43,628 nucleotides of DNA from Oscillospiraceae bacterium (GCA_017444665.1 JAFSWC010000025.1:1-43628); one strand, 5' to 3'; positions 7,689 to 16,207 are shown, numbered from the stretch's first letter. The notes: a model not told the origin generated them from the sequence alone. Translations and numbers: made by a program.

Positions 7689-7796
7689 TATCTTTCCCGC
7701 CCGAGAGCAAATTCTTTTTTCCGGGCGGGAACTTTTTTCCCTCCCCGCCGTCTTATGGGGTGAAAGCCAACAGGCATTCGATGAGGAGGATAAAAA

Positions 7797-8828
7797 ATGA
7801 AAATGAAAAAGATCGCCGCGCTTGCGCTTGCCGTGTTGACGCTCCTTTCGCTGTGCGCCTGCGGCAGCAGCGCCCCCAAGGGGCAGAGCAGCTATGCCGT
7901 CGCCGCGCCGAGCGAGAGCTACGTCAGCTATGACTCCGCCGCCTATGAAAAGGAAGAGCCGATGGCCGCCGAGGAGGCCGCTTACGGCGGCTTCTCCGCA
8001 AACGGCGCGCCCGTGCCCGCGCCCGACGAGTCGGCCGAAACTCAGGCCGCGGCTCCCTCCGCCGGCGAGATCGCCGTGGACAAGATCATCTATTCGGCCA
8101 GCGCGACGGTGGAGACCACCGCCTTTGACGAGACGCTGGAAAAGCTGGAGGCGCTTATCGCCCATTACGGCGGCTTTGTTGAGCAGAGCAGCATCGGCGG
8201 CAACAACTATTACACGACCTCGCACGGCTATGCTTCCAACCGCAGCGCCACTTACCGCATCCGCATCCCCAGCGGAGACTTTTCCGCGGTGATGAACAGT
8301 CTCTCCACGCTGGGCAACATCCCCTACAGCAACACCTACACTGAAAACATCACCAGCCAGTACTATGACGTGCAGGCGCGCCTGAACGCCTTCCGCACCC
8401 AGGAGCAGAGCCTGCTTGCCATGATGGAAAAGGCCGAGAAGGTATCTGATCTGCTGGAGATCCAGTCCCAGCTTTCCGACGTGCGCTATCACATCGAAAG
8501 CCTGCAGTCGACGCTGACCAACTGGGACCGCCAGGTCAGCTACAGCACGATCACCCTCTCCGTCGAAGAGGTCACCGAGTACACGCCCGAGGCCAAGCTC
8601 TCCTTCGGCCGCCAGCTCGCGCTTGCCTTTTCGCGCGGTCTGAAGGGCATCGGCGCCTTCTTCCGCGACCTGCTTTTGTTTGTGATCGAGGCGCTGCCCG
8701 CGCTGGTGATCCTGGCCGTCGCCGCCGTCCTTGTCGTGCTGCTGATCCGCCGCATCCGCCGCGGCCGCGCCGCGAAGCGGGCGCAAAAGGCCGACGGGCA
8801 GAACGGCGCCGTTCCGCCGCAGCAGTAA
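7797..8828 (+). CDS. DUF4349-domain lipoprotein with C-terminal membrane helix
   Basis: 343 residues. The lipoprotein signal peptide ends LSLCAC (lipid Cys at about residue 22). A low-complexity Ala/Glu/Ser linker follows, then a DUF4349 domain from about residue 95: KIIYSASATVETTAFDETL, GGFVEQSSIGG, ATYRIRIPSGDFSAVMNSL and a coiled-coil core with LLEIQSQLSDVRYHIESLQSTL and YSTITLSVEE. A C-terminal transmembrane helix (about 297-321) ends in a basic tail. The family is common in Firmicutes and of unproven function. The protein would be tethered to the membrane at both ends. GAGGAGG precedes the ATG. Confidence 0.88.
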   Translation: MKMKKIAALALAVLTLLSLCACGSSAPKGQSSYAVAAPSESYVSYDSAAYEKEEPMAAEEAAYGGFSANGAPVPAPDESAETQAAAPSAGEIAVDKIIYSASATVETTAFDETLEKLEALIAHYGGFVEQSSIGGNNYYTTSHGYASNRSATYRIRIPSGDFSAVMNSLSTLGNIPYSNTYTENITSQYYDVQARLNAFRTQEQSLLAMMEKAEKVSDLLEIQSQLSDVRYHIESLQSTLTNWDRQVSYSTITLSVEEVTEYTPEAKLSFGRQLALAFSRGLKGIGAFFRDLLLFVIEALPALVILAVAAVLVVLLIRRIRRGRAAKRAQKADGQNGAVPPQQ

Positions 8829-8830
8829 AC

Positions 8831-8870
8831 CTGTTTTCTGATTAAAAGAAGACTTTGTCTGCTTTTAATC
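8831..8870 (+). repeat. Short, internally deleted copy of a MITE-like repeat
   Basis: The first 18 bases equal the reverse complement of 33948-33965, and the last 22 equal the reverse complement of the inner left end of the long copy at about 33.77 kb. The two ends are thus joined with about 150 bp missing. It forms a hairpin (GATTAAAAG and CTTTTAATC). The following ATAAGTTGCC also resembles an internal part of the long copy. Confidence 0.75.
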
Positions 8871-8885
8871 GGAGTGCAGCATAAG

Positions 8886-8914
8886 TTGCCAATTCCGTTT
8901 CCCCGTGGTATAGT
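8886..8914 (+). promoter_or_regulatory. Sigma-A promoter
   Basis: TTGCCA, 17-bp spacer, TATAGT, about 30 bp before the start of the next gene. The -35 box directly follows the short MITE-like repeat, which may have supplied part of this upstream region. Confidence 0.7.
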
Positions 8915-8945
8915 GGTACCAATCAAACGAAACGGAGGAATGACC

Positions 8946-9551
8946 ATGAGCAAATGGAAAGTGATCGCTCCCCTCGGCTTGCTGGCCGCCGCCGGCGCCG
9001 CCGCGGCCGCCGTGCTGCTGAAGAAAAAGGACGGCGGGAGCGCACCGAAGGGCGCATCCCCGGCCGCCGCGAAAAAGGCCGCGCCGAAGGAGACGCTGAT
9101 GAAGACGGGCGAATACAGCTTTGTCTCCGGCTTCAAAGACGCCCGCACGGTCGAGGTAAAGCTCGACTACGACGCGCTGCGCTTCGGCTTCGACGTGATC
9201 GGCGAGGACTTCTTGACCTATTCCAGCGACTCCCACGTCGCCGTCGTCTCCGGCGAGGATTTCTCGTTCCAGATGGAGTACGCCTCCTTCTACAAGGGCG
9301 AGGACTTTGCGCTCGTCACCGAAACGGCCGCGCAGAAATACGCCGGCTTTGCGTCTGTCCGCTTCGGCGGCGTCGAGGGCTTTTCCTACCGCGAAGGCGA
9401 CAGCGTCTGCTTCTGCCTGCCGGTGGACGAGTACAGCTATCTGCTGCTGACGCTCCTGAAGGCCGAGGGCTGCGACAAGACGCTCGAGGAGCTTGCCGGG
9501 GGCGAGGAGCTCAAGGCCCTTCTCTCCACCCTGCGCATCGAGACGAAATGA
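8946..9551 (+). CDS. Small membrane-anchored protein of unknown function
   Basis: 201 residues. After MSKWK comes an Ala-rich hydrophobic segment (about 6-25), then a KKKDGG boundary and an Ala/Lys linker. The soluble domain (about 55-200) is predicted outside the cell if the helix acts as an uncleaved signal. No lipobox and no family I recognise; it contains aromatic and acidic patches such as FDVIGEDFLTYSS and VCFCLPVDEYSYLLLTLL. The start was placed at the second ATG because GGAGG is 7 nt before it and too close to the first. Single gene between its promoter and terminator. Confidence 0.75.
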   Translation: MSKWKVIAPLGLLAAAGAAAAAVLLKKKDGGSAPKGASPAAAKKAAPKETLMKTGEYSFVSGFKDARTVEVKLDYDALRFGFDVIGEDFLTYSSDSHVAVVSGEDFSFQMEYASFYKGEDFALVTETAAQKYAGFASVRFGGVEGFSYREGDSVCFCLPVDEYSYLLLTLLKAEGCDKTLEELAGGEELKALLSTLRIETK

Positions 9552-9564
9552 TCCAAAAACGCCA

Positions 9565-9605
9565 AAAAGATCCCGGTTCCTGTCGGAACCGGGATCTTTT
9601 TTCTT
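9565..9605. terminator. Bidirectional terminator between convergent genes
   Basis: Perfect 16-bp stem AAAAGATCCCGGTTCC and complement with a TGTC loop, T-rich on both sides. It serves the gene ending at 9551 and the MATE gene ending at 9622 on the other strand. Confidence 0.9.
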
Positions 9606-9621
9606 TCCTCCCGCAAAGGCG

Positions 9622-10989
9622 TCACGCCCGAGCTTCGCTCTGTCTGATCCAGCCGGAGCGGAAGTAATACACCGTCAGCGCGATCGCCGTGATCGTCCAG
9701 GAGACGGGGTAGGAATAGCTGATGCAGCGGATGCCGGGATAATGCGGCACGACGAGCGTGATCCACAGGATGCGCATCAGGCACACGCCGATCGTCACGA
9801 TCAGCATCGGGCGCACGGCGTCGCCGACGCCGCGCAGCGTGTTCGACACGATCTCGATGACGATCCACACGGCGTAATACGGCACGAAAAAGCGCATGAT
9901 CTGCGCCGCAAGAGAGATGACCTGCCGATCCGCCGTCACCAGGCGCAGCAGCGGGCGGGCAAAGCCGATCAGCCCCGCGCTCATCACCGCCGCGGTGCCG
10001 AGCGCCATCAGAAAGCACACCCGCACGCTCTTGCGCATCCGCTCGATCTTGCCGGCGCCGTAGCACTGGCCGACAAAGGAGCAGATCGCGATGCCGAAGG
10101 CGTTGCTGGTCACCCAGAAAACGCCGTCGATCTTGCCCGTGGCCGTCCAGGCCGCGACGATCGTCGTGCCCAGGTCGTTGACCGCCGCCTGGATGATGAT
10201 GTTGGAAAGCGAATACATAGCGCTTTGGATGCCGGCGGATACGCCGATGCCCAGCGTGCTGCGCAGCGCCGGCCGGTCGATGCGAAGCTCTGCGGGGCGC
10301 AGCTTTTCCGGCCCGTCGGCGCGCATCAGGCAGCGCATGACGAGCACGGCGCTCATCAGCTGGGCCAGCACCGTGGCCCACGCGACGCCCGCCACGCCCA
10401 TCCGCAGCACCACGACGAACACGACGTCAAGGGCGATGTTGCTCAGACAGCAGACGATCAGATAGCGCAGCGGCCGCTGCGAATCGCCGATCGCGCGCAG
10501 GATGCCCGAGCCGATGTTGAAGAGCATCAGCGGGATCGTGCCGGCAAAATAGATGCGCAGATATAAAACCGAATCGGCCATCGTCTCGGCCGGGTTGCGC
10601 ACAAGGCGCAGCGCCCACGGCGAAAGAAAATACGCCGCGGCGGAGACGATCGCGCCGCCGATCAGACAGAAGCAGACGATCGTGTGCGCCGTACGGGACA
10701 GCCGCTCGTCGTCGTGCGCGCCGTAGCACTGCGAAATGACGACAGACGCGCCGGAGGCAAGCCCGGCGAAAAAGCCGATGACCAGATTAATGATCACGCT
10801 TGCGCTGCCGCCGACCGCGGCCAGCGCCGCGGTGCCGACAAACTGGCCGACGATGATCGCGTCGGCGGTATTGTAAAGCTGCTGAAACAGCATGCCGAAG
10901 AGGATGGGTAAGAAAAAGCCGAGCAGCTTTTTCCAGATCACGCCCTCGGTCAGATCGCCGCTTGCCGCAGTCCTTTTTGTTTTAACCAT
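9622..10989 (-). CDS. MATE-family multidrug/organic cation exporter
   Basis: 455 residues with about twelve hydrophobic segments in two homologous halves. Family marks include the N-terminal PILFGMLFQQLYNTADAIIVGQFVG, with the mirrored motif in the second half (SNIIIQAAVNDLGTTIVAAWTATGKID), GNTLRG-like NTLRGVGDA and the duplicated GQCYGA element. It would export cationic drugs or metabolites using a Na+ or H+ gradient; the substrate is not readable. GGGGGA precedes the ATG and a clear promoter lies just upstream. Confidence 0.93.
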   Translation of the reverse strand: MVKTKRTAASGDLTEGVIWKKLLGFFLPILFGMLFQQLYNTADAIIVGQFVGTAALAAVGGSASVIINLVIGFFAGLASGASVVISQCYGAHDDERLSRTAHTIVCFCLIGGAIVSAAAYFLSPWALRLVRNPAETMADSVLYLRIYFAGTIPLMLFNIGSGILRAIGDSQRPLRYLIVCCLSNIALDVVFVVVLRMGVAGVAWATVLAQLMSAVLVMRCLMRADGPEKLRPAELRIDRPALRSTLGIGVSAGIQSAMYSLSNIIIQAAVNDLGTTIVAAWTATGKIDGVFWVTSNAFGIAICSFVGQCYGAGKIERMRKSVRVCFLMALGTAAVMSAGLIGFARPLLRLVTADRQVISLAAQIMRFFVPYYAVWIVIEIVSNTLRGVGDAVRPMLIVTIGVCLMRILWITLVVPHYPGIRCISYSYPVSWTITAIALTVYYFRSGWIRQSEARA

Positions 10990-11013
10990 CTCGATTCCCC
11001 CAAAGCACAGCGA

Positions 11014-11042
11014 ATTATACGACGCGCCACGGAAGAAATCAA
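11014..11042 (-). promoter_or_regulatory. Sigma-A promoter of the MATE gene
   Basis: Minus strand: TTGATT, 17-bp spacer, perfect TATAAT, about 25 bp before the start codon. Confidence 0.75.
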
Positions 11043-11057
11043 TCGCGCGAAATCAAC

Positions 11058-11096
11058 AAAAAAAACAGCGGAAGAATCAGCTTCTTCCGCTGTTTT
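11058..11096 (-). terminator. Terminator of the C11-PrsW operon
   Basis: 15-bp perfect stem (AAAACAGCGGAAGAA and complement), 5-nt loop, continuing into eight T on the minus strand. Confidence 0.9.
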
Positions 11097-11110
11097 GCTT
11101 TGTTTTTCCG

Positions 11111-11851
11111 TCAGATGAACCGGTCTCGCCGCGACAGGCGCCGCAGCAGCGCCGCGGCCGAGAGGAACACCAGCGCCACGAAGAGAAAGAAGGCCCCGCC
11201 GTTCTCCTCGCTTCTGACGATGGCGATATAGTCGTAGCCGCCGTGGATCGCCGCGGGCAGCAGGACGGACAGCCATTGCCAGAAACGGCTTGCCTCGTGC
11301 TCTCCCTGGTTTTCGTTCTGTCTTGCCAGCCCGTAGCACGCGCCCATGAACACGCCGAAGCTGGCGTGGCCGGGGACGGCCGTAAGCGCACGCGCCACCG
11401 CCGCGTCAAGCCCGTAGAGCGTCACATAGCCGATGTTTTCCCACAGCGCAAAGCCCAGCGAGACGTACGCCGCGTACACCACGCCGTCAAAGCGGCAGTT
11501 GAAGTGCGCCGAGTTCCAGGTGCGCCAGCGCAGCACGAGATACTTGAAGCCCTCCTCCGACAGCGCGACGACCACGAAGAACATCCAGAAGCCGTAGGCC
11601 GGGTTTTCCTCGCCGCCCGGCAGGAAGAAGGCCAGCGCCGCGGCGCCGACGGATTCGCTGACGACGGCGAGAAAGGTCGACACGATGCCCCACAGAAGCA
11701 GCCGCGCCAGCAGGCGGTTCGGCTCTTTTTCGATGTGGTCCTTGCGATAGACGTAGACCAGCAGCACCAGCGCCGGCACGACCGCCGCGGCGATCAGCAA
11801 GAGGTTCGGGCTTGCGAGCCTGTAGGTAAAAAGCAGCGTGGCAATCTTCAT
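11111..11851 (-). CDS. PrsW-family intramembrane metalloprotease
   Basis: 246 residues with about seven membrane segments. PrsW signatures are all present: SEEGFKY (Glu-Glu pair), FDGVVYAAYVSLGFALWENIGY, HASFGVFMGACYGLA and IHGGYDY. PrsW of Bacillus performs site-1 cleavage of an anti-sigma factor; relatives elsewhere have other substrates. No sigma/anti-sigma pair is in this window. The start follows the C11 protease stop by 3 nt, with GAGGGA inside the upstream coding end. The two proteases are therefore translated together and may act on the same process. Confidence 0.9.
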   Translation of the reverse strand: MKIATLLFTYRLASPNLLLIAAAVVPALVLLVYVYRKDHIEKEPNRLLARLLLWGIVSTFLAVVSESVGAAALAFFLPGGEENPAYGFWMFFVVVALSEEGFKYLVLRWRTWNSAHFNCRFDGVVYAAYVSLGFALWENIGYVTLYGLDAAVARALTAVPGHASFGVFMGACYGLARQNENQGEHEASRFWQWLSVLLPAAIHGGYDYIAIVRSEENGGAFFLFVALVFLSAAALLRRLSRRDRFI

Positions 11852-11854
11852 GTC

Positions 11855-14470
11855 TTATCCCTCGATCGGCAGCGACCAGTAGTGCTGGGCAAAAAGGTCG
11901 GTAAAGCGGTAGGACATCAGCGTGCGCGTGCCCGCGGGCAGGTAGGAAACGGTGACCTTCGGCGCGCCGTTGACGGTCAGCTGTCTGCCGAAGAGATAGC
12001 TGTTGTCATACGCGCCGTCATAGCTGTAATAGTCGCAGATGAAGTCCAGCGTGTCGCCGTTCTGCAGCTGGCCGACCGCGCCGGTCTCCTCGGCGGGCGG
12101 GGCGGCAAAGTCGACCTCCGCGCCGGAAAGGACCTGGCTCTTGGCGACGGTTTCGGTCTCGCCGTCCGTGTAGACATAGCGCACGCCCGTGACGGCGCCG
12201 TAGCCCTCGGCGTCAAAGCTGATCAGCAGCTCGGCGCGCGTACCGTTGAGCAGCACGGGCACATAGCCGGTGTCCACGCGCTCTCCGCCGCGGCCGGTCG
12301 TGTACTCGTGATAATACGGGACGACCTGACCGTCGATCGCGACCCAGGCGTTCTCCGCGGGGGCCAGCAGCGCGCCGTCGTCGTCAAAGTCAAAGACGTT
12401 GTCCAGACCGAGATCCACGTAGCCCGTGCCGTCGTCGAAGAACAGGTTCAGCTCAAGCGCGTTGACAAGCGCCCACTGGTCCTCGCCCAGGACGATCACG
12501 TCCTCGCCCGCGGCGTTTTTCGACCATACGAGCGCGGCGGGATCGAAGAGATTGTCCGCAATATACGAAGCGGTATCTTCGGTGTTCAGCGAGCGGCCGA
12601 AGAGGAAGTCCATCGAGCCGTAGGGCGACGAGGACGAAGCCGCCGACGAGGACGACGAGCCGCCGAGGAAGGCCTCGAGCAGCGAGCCGATCAGCTCGGT
12701 GCTGTCCATCGAGCCGTAGGAGCCGCCGTAGCCCGACGAACCCGACGAGCCGCCGTAGCCGGAAGAGCCGCCGTACCCGGAGGCGCCGGACGAGCCGTAA
12801 AGCCCGTACTGGCTCAGATCGCCGAAGAGCGAGGCATAGGGGTTGGTGCTGTAGCCGCCGGTCGAGTACTGGCCCGCGCCTTCAAGCGAGGCAAATTCGC
12901 GGATGCACTGCGAATAGCTCTCGTCCAGGCCGATGGCGTCATAGGTGCGGATAGCCTTGTCGACGTTCGACAGCTTGCGGTAGGGGAAGTAGATCGACAC
13001 GCCGTAGGAGTTGTTCATGTTCGAGGAGGTGCGGTTGTACTTGACCGCGCCGAGCACGGCCTTGGAAAGGGCCTTGCCCTCGGCGTTGCCGATGTTGCCG
13101 GCAAAGTGGACGAGGTCGATCTGGTCGATCGCGGTCGAGCGCGCAAATTCGCGCGTGTTGCTGCGCGCGGTGGAGATCTGGCTGTATTCCTTGTCGGCGA
13201 TCATGCCGCTGATCGACTCGCTGAAGGCCTTGAAGGCGGGCGGCACGGTGTGGGACAGCTCCGCCAGGTCGACCACGGAAAGCGTGGCGGACTGGCCCGG
13301 CGTGCCCTGCGCGCAGGCCGCGACGAAGTCGTCGACGATCGTCTTGCCGATCTCCAGCGTCGAAAGCGAGGTGTTCTGCGAAAGCTTGTTCAGCCAGTTG
13401 GTGTAATACCAGCCGGTGCCGGGCTCGGTCTCCTCCGAGGCGATCAGATAGTCCGCGCGGTTCGACAGCATCAGGCCGTTTTCCAGCGTGCCCATCAAAC
13501 AGGCGTCAAAGCCGATAAAGTCAAAGGTCACGTCCGCCTTGTCCAGCGCCTGCTTGATCCCCGCCAGCGTCATCGAGCCGGAGGAGGAGAATTTCTGGTC
13601 ATAGCCGTAGCCGCTGACAGACCCGCCGCCGTGATCCCAGAAGATCAGCTCGTAGCGGTTGGCCTCAAAGTTTTTCGCGCAGTAGGAGATAAAGCCCGCC
13701 AGCGTGTTCGGATCGGTCATCGAGACGTTGCCGGCGTCCCGATCCAGCACCTTCAGGTTGCCGCTGACGACCTGGTAGATCTGGTTGGTGCGGGCGCTGA
13801 CAACGTTGTTGTTCCAGCGCGTGCAGCCGCCGGTATAGACGATCACGTTCACCTTGTCGGCGATCGTGGCGCGCGTCATCTCCAAAAGGTCCTTGGTGGC
13901 CATGCCGCCCTTTGCCTCCAGGTCGGTGCCGCACATATAGACCATCACCGTCACGACGTCCCGGCCCTTGCCGCGGATCGCCGTAAACTTGTCGCGCGCG
14001 CCGGAGGCGACGGTGCTGCTGACGGTCTGGACGTTTGCGGGCTCTTTCCAGTCGCTCTGGACCGAGCCGCCGCCGAGGCCCTGCTGCAGAATGGCGCCGA
14101 GCCCGCCGGACGGCGCGGGCGTCTGCACCGCGGCGCTGGGCTTGGGCGAGGGGGTGACGTAGACGATCTGCTCCTGGCTCTGCGTGGACGAGCCGCCGCC
14201 CAGCAGCCCGGACAGCGCGCCGCCGCCACCGCCGAAGAGCAGAAGCAGGATGATCGCAATGATGCCGATGCCGCCGCCTCCGCCGCGCTTGCCGCGGTAG
14301 TTGCCGCCTCCGCCGCCGTTTTCGGTAAACTGCTGCCCGCTCTTTCGCGGCGCAAAGCTGTTCCCCTTTCCGACCGGGCCGGTGTTCAGTCCGTCGCCGC
14401 GGCGGTACATGCCGCCGCCGGTGCCCTCGATCCGTCTTTTTCTGCCCTCGGGGCGATTGTTGTTATCCAT
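11855..14470 (-). CDS. Clostripain-family (C11) cysteine peptidase with Gly/Tyr/Ser-rich region
   Basis: 871 residues. A Gly-rich cytoplasmic N-terminus of about 65 residues leads into a membrane segment (about 67-92, GIGIIAIILLLLFGGGGG), then a Thr/Pro/Ser linker. The caspase-like C11 domain starts near residue 170 (VVTVMVYMCGTDLE). The catalytic pair is His at about 280 (IFWDHGGGSVSGYGYD) and Cys at about 324 (GFDACLMG). From about 533 to 623 there is low-complexity GYGGSSGYGG/SSSS sequence, followed by a C-terminal region of about 250 residues that I do not recognise. Such enzymes cut after Arg or Lys and often self-process. Start supported by GTGAGG upstream. First gene of an operon with the PrsW-like protease. 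Confidence 0.9.
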   Translation of the reverse strand: MDNNNRPEGRKRRIEGTGGGMYRRGDGLNTGPVGKGNSFAPRKSGQQFTENGGGGGNYRGKRGGGGGIGIIAIILLLLFGGGGGALSGLLGGGSSTQSQEQIVYVTPSPKPSAAVQTPAPSGGLGAILQQGLGGGSVQSDWKEPANVQTVSSTVASGARDKFTAIRGKGRDVVTVMVYMCGTDLEAKGGMATKDLLEMTRATIADKVNVIVYTGGCTRWNNNVVSARTNQIYQVVSGNLKVLDRDAGNVSMTDPNTLAGFISYCAKNFEANRYELIFWDHGGGSVSGYGYDQKFSSSGSMTLAGIKQALDKADVTFDFIGFDACLMGTLENGLMLSNRADYLIASEETEPGTGWYYTNWLNKLSQNTSLSTLEIGKTIVDDFVAACAQGTPGQSATLSVVDLAELSHTVPPAFKAFSESISGMIADKEYSQISTARSNTREFARSTAIDQIDLVHFAGNIGNAEGKALSKAVLGAVKYNRTSSNMNNSYGVSIYFPYRKLSNVDKAIRTYDAIGLDESYSQCIREFASLEGAGQYSTGGYSTNPYASLFGDLSQYGLYGSSGASGYGGSSGYGGSSGSSGYGGSYGSMDSTELIGSLLEAFLGGSSSSSAASSSSPYGSMDFLFGRSLNTEDTASYIADNLFDPAALVWSKNAAGEDVIVLGEDQWALVNALELNLFFDDGTGYVDLGLDNVFDFDDDGALLAPAENAWVAIDGQVVPYYHEYTTGRGGERVDTGYVPVLLNGTRAELLISFDAEGYGAVTGVRYVYTDGETETVAKSQVLSGAEVDFAAPPAEETGAVGQLQNGDTLDFICDYYSYDGAYDNSYLFGRQLTVNGAPKVTVSYLPAGTRTLMSYRFTDLFAQHYWSLPIEG

Positions 14471-14550
14471 GCGCTTGCCTCACTTTCCGTACAAAAAGCT
14501 CCTGAAAACCACCCTGACACGGGCGGTGAAACAACAAACCTTATTAGATT

Positions 14551-14559
14551 ACTATATCA
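14551..14559 (-). promoter_or_regulatory. Possible extended -10 promoter of the C11 operon
   Basis: Minus strand TGATATAGT fits an extended -10 element about 80 bp upstream of the start. No good -35 is visible. Confidence 0.35.
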
Positions 14560-14618
14560 GAAACCGCGTAAAATAGCTATACCCGCCGCGTATTTTTTCT
14601 CACGTTCCCTTTTGCAGG

Positions 14619-14647
14619 TTGCGAACGGCCGTCCGTTCTGCTATAAT
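14619..14647 (+). promoter_or_regulatory. Sigma-A promoter of the DivIVA-like gene
   Basis: TTGCGA, 17-bp spacer, perfect TATAAT, 35 bp before the start codon; divergent from the C11 operon. Confidence 0.8.
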
Positions 14648-14681
14648 CCAGTCAGAAAGAAACGGATAAGGCGGTGGGCGC

Positions 14682-15326
14682 ATGGCGCTGGATCGGAATT
14701 ATCTCTCCTCCCTCGGGCTGGAGATCGCGAAGAAAAAATACTATAACGCCGCAAAGGTCGAGGACGTGCTGGAAAGCTTTCAGCTTGACGCCGCGCGGCT
14801 GGCGCAGGAAAACAGCGCGCTTGGCCGGGAAAACAGCGATCTGCGCGCCAAGCTCGACTCGCTCTCCTACGGGCGCGAGGAGATCGGCGACGCGATCCTG
14901 TCGGCCAAGACGATCGCCCAGCAGCTGATCGCCGACGCGCAGCAGCGTGCCGAGGCGCTCACGGCCGAATCGATCGAAAACGCCGACGCGCTGATCACCG
15001 CCGCCCAGGAAAAGGCCGAGCGCATCGTCGCCGAGGCGCGCGAGCGGGCGACGGCCCTTGTCTCCGACGCGGAGGCCAAGCGCGACGCGATCCTGGCCGA
15101 AAGGGAAAAGCGCGAGCATGACGCCGCCGAAAGCGCAAGCCGCCTCTATCAGCAGCTCCGCGCCCGGGCCGATGACAACATCAAGCTGCTTGACCGCGCA
15201 TGGCAGGAGTTCCTTTGCTCGCTCGGCGACGAGGACGCCGCCGCCCCCGAAGCGCTGCCCGAGGGGCTGAGCGAAAAGCTCGGCGCGCTGGCCGAAAGCC
15301 TGTCCTCTCTTGACGACGAGGACTGA
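14682..15326 (+). CDS. DivIVA-like coiled-coil protein
   Basis: 214 residues, almost entirely charged helix. The N-terminal part (GLEIAKKKYYNAAKVEDVLESFQLDAARLAQENSAL) resembles the DivIVA/GpsB membrane-binding and dimerisation motif, followed by a long Ala/Glu/Arg coiled coil (about 60-160) and an acidic tail. DivIVA-type proteins gather at curved membranes and poles and organise division, elongation or chromosome anchoring. No membrane segment. It is transcribed alone. AAGGCGG upstream supports the ATG. Confidence 0.75.
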   Translation: MALDRNYLSSLGLEIAKKKYYNAAKVEDVLESFQLDAARLAQENSALGRENSDLRAKLDSLSYGREEIGDAILSAKTIAQQLIADAQQRAEALTAESIENADALITAAQEKAERIVAEARERATALVSDAEAKRDAILAEREKREHDAAESASRLYQQLRARADDNIKLLDRAWQEFLCSLGDEDAAAPEALPEGLSEKLGALAESLSSLDDED

Positions 15327-15338
15327 CGGATACAACAA

Positions 15339-15385
15339 GAAAAAAGGCTGTGAAAACCGACAGTTTTCACAGCCTTTCTTTTTTA
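15339..15385. terminator. Bidirectional terminator
   Basis: Perfect 15-bp stem AAAGGCTGTGAAAAC and complement, 5-nt loop, A/T-rich on both sides. It separates the DivIVA-like gene from the convergent phosphatase gene, whose stop codon lies at its edge. Confidence 0.9.
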
Positions 15386-16078
15386 TTCGCTCAGCTTGCC
15401 GGCCTCGCGGAAGGTCTCGCGCACGAGATTGGCATACGGCGCGATCTCCGCGTCCGGCGGCGGCATGACAAGCCGGAAGCGCGAGCCGCGGTGCTCCAGC
15501 CCCGTCAGCACGTCCCACAGCGCGTCGAGATTGCTGCCGTACCAGTCCTGCCATTCCATCTCCCGGCGCAGCACGGCGTAGATCCCCGCCCGGTCGCGGC
15601 AGGCGGAGAGATCAAGCGTCAGCTCGCCGGAGAGCGCCTGCAGCATCGCCTCGCAGCCCGCGGTGATTTCGCGCAGGGCGGTTTCGAAGTCGCGGGTGTA
15701 CCACGGGTCGTCGATCTCCTCGCCCGTACGGCCGGCATAGTCGAGCAGGTTTTTCACCTTGCCCTCCGGGTCGCCGCCGAAGAAGCGCCGCGTCCGGCCG
15801 ATCGTGGCCTCGTCCATGCAGACCAGCAGATCAAAGGCCTCATAGTCGTCGGGGCGGATCCTGCGCGCGGTCTTGCCCGCGCAGTCGATGCCCCGCGCCG
15901 CAAGTAGACGGCGCATCGGCGGATAGACGCCGTTGCCCTCCTCCTCGTCGCTGACGCCGGCGGAGGCGGCGAAAAAGTTCGCTTCCTCTCCCCTTTGCCG
16001 CGCCAGGTCGGAAAACACGAATTCCGCGGCGGGGCTGCGGCAGATATTGCCCCAGCAGATAAAAAGCACATTTATCAT
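15383..16078 (-). CDS. Low-molecular-weight protein tyrosine phosphatase fused to a barstar-like domain
   Basis: 231 residues in one uninterrupted frame. Residues 1-148 are an LMW-PTP: P-loop C8-WGNIC-R14-S and the general-acid motif DDPWYTRDF (Asp124). Residues from about 152 match barstar, the barnase inhibitor: LTLDLSACRDRAGIYAVLRR and WYGSNLDALWDVLTG, keeping the two Asp (185, 189) that correspond to barstar Asp35 and Asp39. There is almost no linker. The first codons (MINVL) come from the integrated element, because the attachment core lies inside the P-loop codons. The backbone version of the N-terminus (MTKIL) is stranded at 30530. Only a weak AAAGGG site precedes this ATG, so expression probably changed on insertion. 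Confidence 0.88.
   Translation of the reverse strand: MINVLFICWGNICRSPAAEFVFSDLARQRGEEANFFAASAGVSDEEEGNGVYPPMRRLLAARGIDCAGKTARRIRPDDYEAFDLLVCMDEATIGRTRRFFGGDPEGKVKNLLDYAGRTGEEIDDPWYTRDFETALREITAGCEAMLQALSGELTLDLSACRDRAGIYAVLRREMEWQDWYGSNLDALWDVLTGLEHRGSRFRLVMPPPDAEIAPYANLVRETFREAGKLSE
16040..16063 (+). other. attL core (24-bp direct repeat)
   Basis: Begins GCAGATATTGCCCCAGC and ends AGATAAA. On the minus strand it encodes FICWGNIC of the phosphatase P-loop. Sequence to the left is backbone, to the right is element. Confidence 0.85.
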
Positions 16079-16180
16079 ATATTTATAACCCTTTATAAGT
16101 ATTTATTTCAAATTTTAAGAACTTTTTGCAAACATTGATTTTTTATAAATCTACGAAAAACTACGTTTTTTCACTGCAAT

Positions 16181-16198
16181 TGGTGTAAAAATGGTGTA
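16181..16198 (+). repeat. Left pair of TGGTGTA repeats (candidate integrase arm sites)
   Basis: TGGTGTA twice with an 11-bp period, preceded by CACTGC, between attL and the integrase gene. The same arrangement, also after CACTGC, occurs at 30417-30434. Tn916-type integrases have an N-terminal domain that binds direct repeats of this kind inside the ends; that these are the sites is inference. The rest of 16064-16207 is A+T-rich with no gene. Confidence 0.55.
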
Positions 16199-16207
16199 CG
16201 ATTTTTC

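Noticed and set aside
10892-14746. A 1284-codon plus-strand open frame, and similar long frames opposite other genes
   Set aside because: It lies antisense to the MATE, PrsW and C11 genes, which have clear family motifs and ribosome binding sites. Long antisense frames are expected from high G+C codon use; the translation is Arg/Gln/Val-rich with no domain.
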